A stretch of DNA of 8,521 nucleotides from GCA-020348365 sp964347995 (GTDB taxonomy: Archaea; Thermoproteota; Bathyarchaeia; Bathyarchaeales; Bathyarchaeaceae): positions 1 to 8,521 of the forward strand of contig CAYGBA010000063.1 of the NCBI GenBank assembly GCA_964347995.1, given 5' to 3'. The translations under genes were made by a program, and so were the position numbers. The notes below the pieces were generated by a model that made no database searches, was not told the origin of the DNA, and saw nothing but the letters and a program-made list of their open reading frames with translations. Every line of letters begins with the position of its first letter. Position 1 is the stretch's first letter. Below are positions 1 to 5,790 of the stretch, in pieces.

Positions 1-2
1 AT

Positions 3-137
3 GAACTAATGAGACCATCGGCTTTTCTCGAGTTTGGGTTTGGGTTTGGGCTTAAATCTTTAGTAGAAGATGGTATGCCTTTGCGTAGTGATGTTGAACA
101 GAACCGACAAAAACTTAATGTGGGGCACTATGAATAG
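3..137 (+). CDS. Possible 3' end of a gene entering from the left edge
   Basis: A reading frame is open from the window edge to a TAG at 135-137, about 44 codons. It contains an FGFGFG stretch encoded by the TTTGGG repeat, followed by a more ordinary mixed sequence (LVEDGMPLRSDVEQNR). A start at ATG 9 is also possible. I recognise no family. The frame is short, so it could be open by chance in AT-rich DNA. Sequence to the left of the window would settle this. Confidence 0.2.
   Translation, partial: ELMRPSAFLEFGFGFGLKSLVEDGMPLRSDVEQNRQKLNVGHYE
33..50 (+). repeat. (TTTGGG)3 tandem hexamer
   Basis: Three perfect TTTGGG units lie side by side. They give three G-runs, one short of what an intramolecular G-quadruplex needs. 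In the open frame crossing it, the tract encodes FGFGFG. It may be simple slippage with no function. Confidence 0.5.
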
Positions 138-145
138 GGAATTGA

Positions 146-439
146 ATGTTGAAGGTGAGAAAAATAGAAAAGAATAAGGACAAGACACATAAACATAGTT
201 TATCTGGAATGCCTGAGACCATATTCTGGATATTCGTTGAGTGTCTCAGGATCATAGGTCTCATACGAACCTTTGTTTGGCTGATTCAAAAAAATATATT
301 CCTTGCTCAGGTATGCAATTGCCCGTTTCGTAGGACTAAAGGGCGAGGTAATTGTAATTTCTTCTTCTCATCAGAAGTTTCGTTTGACAACTTACGATAC
401 ATTTCTCATAGGTTTTTGGGTACCGCCGATTCCATTTAG
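146..439 (+). CDS. Doubtful 97-residue hypothetical protein
   Basis: The frame starts at ATG 146, with a weak AGGGA (136-140) five bases upstream, and ends at 439. The predicted protein has a basic N-terminus, a hydrophobic stretch around residues 26-46 (IFWIFVECLRIIGLIRTFVW) that could be a membrane helix, and a basic, aromatic C-terminus. I recognise no family or motif. The DNA is AT-rich, and an inverted repeat lies inside the frame (212-250). Random open frames of this length are plausible here, so the call is weak. The frame follows the 3-137 frame by 8 nt. Confidence 0.22.
   Translation: MLKVRKIEKNKDKTHKHSLSGMPETIFWIFVECLRIIGLIRTFVWLIQKNIFLAQVCNCPFRRTKGRGNCNFFFSSEVSFDNLRYISHRFLGTADSI
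212..263 (+). repeat. Inverted repeat with two competing right arms
   Basis: CCTGAGAC (212-219) is perfectly complementary to GTCTCAGG (243-250). The overlapping TGAGACC (214-220) is also perfectly complementary to GGTCTCA (257-263). One left arm could therefore pair with either right arm, with loops of 23 or 36 nt. The loops are long and no function is evident. Confidence 0.35.
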
Positions 440-524
440 AAGAAACTTGATAATCCATAGGTTGACTTATCTTGTAGAATGAAGAAGTTACAGTTTGTTA
501 AAATCAAATGTCAATGTAGTATTT

Positions 525-761
525 CTAGAGTATGTTGAGTATTCCAAGTATGTTAATTGTGTTCCAGATGACTATTAAGAGAAACAGTACGTTACCTACT
601 ACTGCCATGATATAGAGAAAGGCTGTAAGAGTCCTAGCGGATAGGTCAGAACCTTCTCCATACTTCTCCAAAAGGTCCCAGGCAACAGCTGTGGTGATAC
701 TTCTATCTTCTATCTGAAGCCAATTCGTTTCGCGTGTGCGGAAGAGAAAGTGAACGAACAA
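525..761 (-). CDS. Possible small single-pass membrane protein (78 aa)
   Basis: The frame begins with TTG at 761, directly after an in-frame TGA, and stops at 525. The first 45 residues are mixed and polar, followed by a long hydrophobic C-terminal segment (about residues 46-75, including YIMAVVGNVLFLLIVIW). That gives one or two membrane passes. No Shine-Dalgarno site is visible before the TTG and no better start exists, so it may be the 3' remnant of a longer gene. It is divergent from the operon at 860 and shares that intergenic region. I do not recognise a family. The uninterrupted hydrophobic segment is the only argument that it is coding. Confidence 0.35.
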   Translation of the reverse strand: MFVHFLFRTRETNWLQIEDRSITTAVAWDLLEKYGEGSDLSARTLTAFLYIMAVVGNVLFLLIVIWNTINILGILNIL

Positions 762-809
762 TCACGAATAGAGCTGATCTTAGGTTCAGTAGCAAGTGTC
801 CACTGTGTA

Positions 810-821
810 ACAGATTTCTGT
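810..821. promoter_or_regulatory. 12-bp inverted repeat upstream of the operon promoter
   Basis: ACAGA-TT-TCTGT is a perfect 5+5 bp inverted repeat ending 9 bases before the TATA box of the PurF-like gene. A CTGT at 803-806 adds a third half-site. The position just upstream of the TATA element suits an archaeal activator or repressor, but this is inferred from position only. Confidence 0.28.
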
Positions 822-828
822 CAAAAAC

Positions 829-837
829 GTATAAATA
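829..837 (+). promoter_or_regulatory. Archaeal TATA box of the five-gene operon
   Basis: GTATAAATA is a near-ideal archaeal TATA box, preceded by the purine-rich AAAAAC at 823-828, which could serve as BRE. Its centre lies about 26 nt before GTG 860. Since archaeal transcription usually starts about 25-27 nt downstream of the TATA centre, the mRNA probably begins at or within a base or two of the start codon. This explains why no Shine-Dalgarno site precedes the gene. It is the only strong promoter seen for the whole plus-strand operon. Confidence 0.7.
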
Positions 838-859
838 ACTTGGCAATATACATCAGTTT

Positions 860-2362
860 GTGCTAAAATTGTTAAAAGAAGCCTGCGGCGTCTTCGGTGC
901 CCAAGATTTCAAGCAGGGCCCCGTCTTCCCACACATTTACTGGGGGCTGAGATCACAAAATCATCGTGGTCACCAGTCACATGGCTTCATCACATTTGAC
1001 GGAAAATTCAATATGCACAGAGATTTAGATCTAGTTCCCAAAATAAAGAGAGAAGACCTCCAAAGCTGGCTCACCAGATTGCCGGGACACGTGGGGATAG
1101 GTAGCATAAGATACACTACATCTGGCCGAACAGACGAAGAATCATTGAGAAAAGGTATTCAGCCGTTCTTGGCAGAAAAAGACAAAGCAAAAATTGCCGT
1201 GGCCTTCAACGGCAATATCGTCAATAATTTCCGGCTGAAGAGAGAAATAAGAAAGGAATTTCCAGGCTTCTCCTACGAGTGCGACGCAGAGCTGCTTTGT
1301 AGGAAACTTGTTCTCGGGCTTATTGAAAAGGGTGATCTGGCTTCTTCCGTTACAGCTTGTATGACGGAGATAGAAGGCGCATTCTCTGTAGCAGGAATAA
1401 CTCAACAGGGAGAATTGTTTGCTTTTAAAGACCTGTACGGAATAAGACCGCTCTGCTGCGGCCGCAGTGATGACAGCAAGATATACGCTACCTCCTCTGA
1501 GACTGTCGGTTTAGACATCAACGGCCTCGAGTTTGATTTTGAAGTGGAACCGGGAGAACTTGTTGTCGCATCAAAAGATGGGTTCACAAGAGAGCGGCTT
1601 GTCAGAGGCAAAAGGAGAGCGCTCTGTGGTTTCGAGTTTGCCTATTTTGCCAGACCGGACTCGAGAATCGGAGACAGATACGTTTACGAGGTCAGAGAGG
1701 GCTTTGGAAGGAATCTCGGAAAGGAATACGCCGAAATCACAAAAGACGCAGACATAATCATCTCGATACCACAAACCTCTAATGATGCCGCTTACGGACT
1801 TCACGAGGAGACTGGAATAAGGTGGGAGCGAGCGTCTCGAAGACACAGATACGTGACTGATAGAGCGTTTATTCTCCTGCCGAGAGAGAGACACTCAACG
1901 ATTGATAAGAAGGTTAACATCCTAGATCGAAGGCTTCATGGAAAAAACGTCGCCGTAGTTGAAGACAGCATCGTCAGAGGCGACACGACCAAAACAGTCA
2001 TTCGAAAACTACGTAGGAAGGGGGCAGAGAGGATCGACCTATTTGTCACTTTTCCGAGGATAATCGGCCCCTGCTTCTACGGAATCGATATGGCGAGCTA
2101 CGGTGAGTTAATCGGGTCTAGGCACAAAGCCGAAGAAATAGCCAAGATAATTGGCGCTGACACGGTAAACTATCTGTCACTTGAGGGCTTCATCAGAGCG
2201 ACGGGCTTTCCAAAGGACGCACTGTGCATGGGGTGCGTCACTGGTGAATATCCGACGCCATTGGCTCAAAAGCTGGCTAGTGAGATGAAAGAAAGGTTTG
2301 AAAAGGGGCTTGAGGAACCTAGGAGAATCTACGAGCTGGCGAGCGAACAAGTCGTACCTTAG
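860..2362 (+). CDS. purF: Amidophosphoribosyltransferase-like protein (PurF family)
   Basis: PurF makes 5-phosphoribosylamine from PRPP and glutamine, the committed step of purine synthesis. An eight-residue propeptide precedes C9 (ACGVFG), the expected N-terminal nucleophile. The glutaminase residues are present: R84 in RYTTSG, N117-G118 and D142. The PRTase half has the PRPP motif EDSIVRGDTT (368-377). All four expected 4Fe-4S ligands are present: C256 before ARPDS, C405 in CFYGID, and C456/C459 in CMGC. The length of 500 is normal. Several usual motifs differ: the flexible-loop VRxKL reads KVNIL, KNRYVGRTF reads RHRYVTDRAF, and AHNG reads AFNG. I infer a functional glutamine-dependent PRTase, but perhaps a specialised paralogue. 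Start GTG 860 is chosen from the leaderless promoter spacing; TTG 869 is the alternative. The gene is first in the operon, 3 nt before the PurD-like gene. Confidence 0.9.
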   Translation: MLKLLKEACGVFGAQDFKQGPVFPHIYWGLRSQNHRGHQSHGFITFDGKFNMHRDLDLVPKIKREDLQSWLTRLPGHVGIGSIRYTTSGRTDEESLRKGIQPFLAEKDKAKIAVAFNGNIVNNFRLKREIRKEFPGFSYECDAELLCRKLVLGLIEKGDLASSVTACMTEIEGAFSVAGITQQGELFAFKDLYGIRPLCCGRSDDSKIYATSSETVGLDINGLEFDFEVEPGELVVASKDGFTRERLVRGKRRALCGFEFAYFARPDSRIGDRYVYEVREGFGRNLGKEYAEITKDADIIISIPQTSNDAAYGLHEETGIRWERASRRHRYVTDRAFILLPRERHSTIDKKVNILDRRLHGKNVAVVEDSIVRGDTTKTVIRKLRRKGAERIDLFVTFPRIIGPCFYGIDMASYGELIGSRHKAEEIAKIIGADTVNYLSLEGFIRATGFPKDALCMGCVTGEYPTPLAQKLASEMKERFEKGLEEPRRIYELASEQVVP

Positions 2363-2365
2363 GCA

Positions 2366-3784
2366 GTGATTGCCATGGAAAAGGTGGGCATCTTAGTCGT
2401 TTCTTACGGCTCAAGAGGTGTCGCAATGGTTGACGCCTTCCATCGAAGCGGAAATTACAATGCTGAGATTTATGTTGCAGATAAGCAAAGAAGCCCTTTC
2501 AATGCAGAAGCAGCAGAAAAGCACATGGTGGTTCCTGACCTTGATGTTGAAAAGATTTGTAGCTTTGCCAAGAAATACGAAGATAAGATTGATTTTGGGA
2601 TAGTTGGACCCGAGAAACCAATAATCAACGGCATTAGAGACCTCATCGAAGCAGAAACGAACATACCTGTGATCTGCCCCACAAGAGAGTACGCCATCGA
2701 AGGCAGCAAAGTCGCCCAAAGACACCTCTTCGAAGAAGTAGTACCCGAGGCAAATCCGCGGTTCAAGATATTTCATCCAAAAGACTACAGTAGCTTGGAC
2801 CACGTGAAAAAAGATGTTTACAGCTGGCTTGACGAACTTGAGAATCAGGTTGCAGTCAAGCCCGACAGCCCAGCCGCAGGAAAAGGCGTAGGAGTCTGGG
2901 GCGACCACTTCAACACCCGCAAACAGCTGCTCGAGTATTTCATGTCAGACTATGGGCACGGACCCGTAGTGGTAGAAGAGAAGATCGCGGGAGAGGAATC
3001 CAGCTTCCAAGCCTTCTGTGACGGAAAACACCTGGTGCCATTGCCGGAGACACGTGACTATAAGAGAGCCTTTGACGATGACAGGGGACCCAATACTGGG
3101 GGAATGGGGTCCTACAAAGACGCCGGCGACTTGTTGCCTTTCATGACCGAAGTTGACAAGGCGAAGGAAATCGACTTCGTAGAAAGAATCTTCAGGAAAC
3201 TGAAGGGCAATGATAGTAACCCGGGTCTGCGCGGAATGCCCTTCTACGACGCCTTCATTCACACGAAGAGTGGACCAAAAATCTTGGAAAACAACAGCAG
3301 ACCAGGTGATCCTGAGATAATGAACCTTCTGCCAATCCTGAAGGACGACTTTGTGGACGTGTGTTTCAAAATCCTCGATGGAAACCTAACCCGAGTTGAG
3401 TTTGAGGAGAAGGCGACCGTTGTAACCTACAAGGCGCCGCCGAACTACGCCGGATTCAAAGACGTTTTCCCCCTTTGCGTGAAAATGGGGGACATTGGTA
3501 GCCCCATTGATTTGAGCAAGGCGAAGAAGCTGACTGAAAAATATGGAGATACCATAAGAATATACCCTGCGTCGATGGAGCTGAGAAATGGACAGACGTA
3601 CGCGCTCACATCTCGAACTGTGGGTGTTGTCGGCATCGGAGAGGATGTAGAGACGGCCAGAAGGATCTCGTTGGAGGGCATACGCGCTATCCATGGTGGA
3701 TCGCTTTGGTATAGAAGCGACATCGCCTCACGCGAGCACATAATGAGAAGCATAGAACACATGAAGATGCTGAGAGGGTCATAG
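2366..3784 (+). CDS. purD: Phosphoribosylamine-glycine ligase-like ATP-grasp protein (PurD family)
   Basis: PurD ligates glycine to phosphoribosylamine with ATP, giving GAR. The domain order is kept. There is a Rossmann-like N-domain with GPE at 81-83, then an ATP-grasp domain with KPDSPAAGKGVGV (165-177) and GEESSFQAF (209-217). GPNTGGMG (241-248) and the metal-binding ExN before GDPE (E308, N310) follow, and then the C-domain. Three signature motifs are altered: the N-terminal GGREHA reads GSRGVA (15-20), the usual QDHKRA reads RDYKRA, and RFGDPE reads RPGDPE. The first change removes a Glu-His pair almost invariant in PurD as I know it, so the amine or amino-acid substrate may differ. The start may be GTG 2366 or ATG 2375; the ATG gives a cleaner N-terminus (MEKVGILVVS). 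No strong Shine-Dalgarno site is present, so translation may be coupled to the preceding gene. Confidence 0.87.
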   Translation: MIAMEKVGILVVSYGSRGVAMVDAFHRSGNYNAEIYVADKQRSPFNAEAAEKHMVVPDLDVEKICSFAKKYEDKIDFGIVGPEKPIINGIRDLIEAETNIPVICPTREYAIEGSKVAQRHLFEEVVPEANPRFKIFHPKDYSSLDHVKKDVYSWLDELENQVAVKPDSPAAGKGVGVWGDHFNTRKQLLEYFMSDYGHGPVVVEEKIAGEESSFQAFCDGKHLVPLPETRDYKRAFDDDRGPNTGGMGSYKDAGDLLPFMTEVDKAKEIDFVERIFRKLKGNDSNPGLRGMPFYDAFIHTKSGPKILENNSRPGDPEIMNLLPILKDDFVDVCFKILDGNLTRVEFEEKATVVTYKAPPNYAGFKDVFPLCVKMGDIGSPIDLSKAKKLTEKYGDTIRIYPASMELRNGQTYALTSRTVGVVGIGEDVETARRISLEGIRAIHGGSLWYRSDIASREHIMRSIEHMKMLRGS

Positions 3785-3790
3785 AGGGCG

Positions 3791-4888
3791 ATGGCATCGA
3801 CAACGGACCCAAGGAGACTCTTCATCACGGACTGCGAAGGCCCCATATCCAAAAACGACAACGCCTATGAACTCACGGCGCATTTTGTTCCCGATGGAGA
3901 CAGGTTCTTCACTCTGATCAGCAAGTATGACGACGTCCAAGCGGATGTTGTCAAGAGGCGTGGATACAAGGCGGGCGACACTCTGAGGCTCATATTGCCC
4001 TTCTTCAAGGCGTACGGCGTGACAAACGAGAAAATGAGGAAATTCTCGACCCAGCATATTCTTTTGGTTCCCGGCGCCAAGGACACGTTGAGGTTCGTCA
4101 GAGGCTTGATGCCGTCCTTCATCGTTAGCACAAGTTATGAACAGTACATGCGTGCCCTGTGTGAAGTTCTGGATTTTCCATACACGGCTGTTCATTGCAC
4201 CCTAGTGGATATCGACGACTACGGAATAGATGAGAAAGAGACTGAGACGCTGAGAAGGCTCAAGAAGGAAATAGTAGCCATGCCCATGATACAAATTCCA
4301 TCTTTTGCTGCATCAATCGATGACTTCTCAGCAAGTGACAAAGAAACCATCAGAAGACTGGATGAGATCTTTTGGGAAGAGATTTCTGGAATGACTTCTG
4401 GAAGGATGCTGGAGGAGGTTAACCCACTCGGCGGATCTCAAAAGGCTAGCGCAGTCCAACGCATCGCAAGAGGAACGGGCACTGATATCTCTGAAACCAT
4501 CTATTTTGGGGATAGCATCACAGACGTAGAGCCTTTTCGACTGGTGAACGAGCATGGCGGGCTAACCGTCTCCTTCAATGGCAACAACTACGCCGTGAGA
4601 GAAGCTGAAATCGCCGTCCTTTCTGGACATACGATCATAACCTCAGTCCTCGCAGAAGTTTTCAGCCGTCTAGGCAAAGAGCAAGTTATTGAAGTAGTCA
4701 AAGAGTGGAGTTACTCTGCGTTGAGGCGGTATTGCTCTCCAGCATTACAAAGTCGCATAGTTGAGCTGTATCCCAAAGCGCTTCCGCAAGTTGAATTAAT
4801 AAACCCGACCAATAGAGAACGGCTGATAGAGGAAAGCTCTGCTTTCCGCAAGACTGTCAGAGGAGAAGCTGTGGGAGGGCTTGGATGA
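3791..4888 (+). CDS. HAD-superfamily protein of the archaeal EhaR (COG4030-like) type
   Basis: HAD motifs are all recognisable. Motif I is FITDCEGPI (11-19), with D14 as nucleophile and E16 in place of the usual second Asp. Motif II is VSTS (112-115). The motif III Lys is K218 in GGSQK. Motif IV is GDSITD (240-245), supplying the Mg-binding acids. A cap region lies between motifs I and II. A FNGNNYAV stretch (262-269) follows motif IV, as in phosphoserine-phosphatase-like archaeal HADs. The opening (DCEGPIS, NDNAYELTAHF) matches what I recall of EhaR, a HAD-like protein encoded in methanogen eha hydrogenase operons. I infer a phosphatase for a small phosphorylated metabolite; the substrate is unknown. 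The start is ATG 3791, 6 nt after the PurD-like stop, with GAGGG only two bases upstream. The 3' end overlaps ftr by 4 nt. Confidence 0.8.
   Translation: MASTTDPRRLFITDCEGPISKNDNAYELTAHFVPDGDRFFTLISKYDDVQADVVKRRGYKAGDTLRLILPFFKAYGVTNEKMRKFSTQHILLVPGAKDTLRFVRGLMPSFIVSTSYEQYMRALCEVLDFPYTAVHCTLVDIDDYGIDEKETETLRRLKKEIVAMPMIQIPSFAASIDDFSASDKETIRRLDEIFWEEISGMTSGRMLEEVNPLGGSQKASAVQRIARGTGTDISETIYFGDSITDVEPFRLVNEHGGLTVSFNGNNYAVREAEIAVLSGHTIITSVLAEVFSRLGKEQVIEVVKEWSYSALRRYCSPALQSRIVELYPKALPQVELINPTNRERLIEESSAFRKTVRGEAVGGLG
4874..4878 (+). promoter_or_regulatory. Shine-Dalgarno site GGAGG for the Ftr gene
   Basis: GGAGG lies six bases before ATG 4885, inside the end of the HAD gene. It is the best ribosome binding site in the operon and fixes the Ftr start, which overlaps the upstream stop as ATGA. 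It allows Ftr to be translated independently of the upstream genes. Confidence 0.65.
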
Positions 4889-5790
4889 AGACTGAGATAG
4901 AAGACACGTACGCCGAAGCGTTCGAAGGCTTGTTTTCACGAGTAATAGTTACGGCGGATGATGTGGAAGTTTTGAGACGGGCTGCCAGGGATGCGACAGC
5001 AACCCCTTCCATCGTCATCGGCAGAGTTGAGGGCGGCGTTGAACGATGGCTACGTGAGGAAGAAACACCTGACCAACGCAAGGGGACAATCTTACAGTTC
5101 TGGGGAGGAATTGACAAAAGGAAACCTTTCAAAGATGTAATCAAGAAATTTGAGGTTGAGTTGTCATACCGAATCCGCCAAGACATACTTGTAAAACCTT
5201 TCACAGCCCTCTTTGACGCTCATCCGAAGCCGGAAGGAAAGATCGACACGATGGAGCGGATCGGCCACTGCGGGGATGGCTATGAGTGGACGGAGCGACG
5301 TTACGGACGCGATATAATTGTGGTTCCCCTTATGGCGCCTGACTTTCGGATAGAACGCTATCTGGGATACGGACGTGGAGTGATGGGTGGGAATTTCTGG
5401 TATATGTGCAAAACTAGAGAGGCCGTCATGGACGCCGGTAGGAAGGCTCTTGAAGCCATAGGACAAGTAAAAGGGACAATCACACCCTTTGACATATGCT
5501 CCGCTGGATCAAAACCAGAAACGAAATTTCCTTGGATAGGCCCCACGACCAATCATCCCTACTGTCCATCGCTGAAGAAAAAGCTTGGAAAGGAATCGAA
5601 GGTTCCAGAAGGGGTCAACTACATTCCAGAAATTGTGATTAATGGTGTATCGCTTGACGCTGTGAAAGAGGCAATGAAGACCGGCATAAACGCTGCGAGG
5701 GAAGTTGATGGGGTGCTAGGAATCGCTGCTGGAAACTATGGCGGAAAACTGGGCGCGTACAAGATATATCTCAAAGAGTTGTTCCCATGA
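4885..5790 (+). CDS. ftr: Formylmethanofuran:tetrahydromethanopterin formyltransferase homologue
   Basis: Ftr moves the formyl group between the amine of methanofuran and N5 of tetrahydromethanopterin, in the cytoplasm, as part of archaeal C1 metabolism. The whole protein aligns by eye with Ftr: IEDTYAEAFE (5-14), EETPD (59-63), GDGYEW (130-135), GVMGGNFWYM (165-174), TTNHPYCP (211-218), IPEIVING (237-244) and the C-terminal GNYGGKLGAYKIYL (263-276). The length of 301 is normal, close to the 297 of Methanopyrus Ftr. Compared with that enzyme as I remember it, there is a short deletion before TTN and an insertion of about five residues after YCP. This may mark the second Ftr paralogue found in some archaea. 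Its place between HAD and PfkB genes, with no formylmethanofuran dehydrogenase beside it, leaves room for a different amine substrate. The start is supported by GGAGG at 4874-4878. Confidence 0.92.
   Translation: MKTEIEDTYAEAFEGLFSRVIVTADDVEVLRRAARDATATPSIVIGRVEGGVERWLREEETPDQRKGTILQFWGGIDKRKPFKDVIKKFEVELSYRIRQDILVKPFTALFDAHPKPEGKIDTMERIGHCGDGYEWTERRYGRDIIVVPLMAPDFRIERYLGYGRGVMGGNFWYMCKTREAVMDAGRKALEAIGQVKGTITPFDICSAGSKPETKFPWIGPTTNHPYCPSLKKKLGKESKVPEGVNYIPEIVINGVSLDAVKEAMKTGINAAREVDGVLGIAAGNYGGKLGAYKIYLKELFP

Larger units (their letters stand above)
1..524. other. AT-rich left flank with no convincing gene
   Basis: Apart from the two weak open frames, the TTTGGG tract and the inverted repeat listed separately, I see no recognisable gene, RNA gene or mobile element here. 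Stops are frequent in all frames and composition is clearly richer in A+T than the operon that follows. It is best read as intergenic or decayed DNA. Confidence 0.4.

Noticed and set aside
1571..1894. 107-codon minus-strand open frame inside the PurF-like gene
   Set aside because: It is antisense to conserved PurF motifs and rich in Ser/Arg, as expected from reverse reading; no independent support.
2411..2908. 165-codon minus-strand open frame inside the PurD-like gene
   Set aside because: It is fully antisense to a clear ATP-grasp gene, has no recognisable motif or ribosome site, and reads like the complement of a biased coding strand.
3445..4195. Two 138-codon minus-strand frames over the PurD/HAD junction
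   Set aside because: They overlap each other and two well-supported genes and show no family features.
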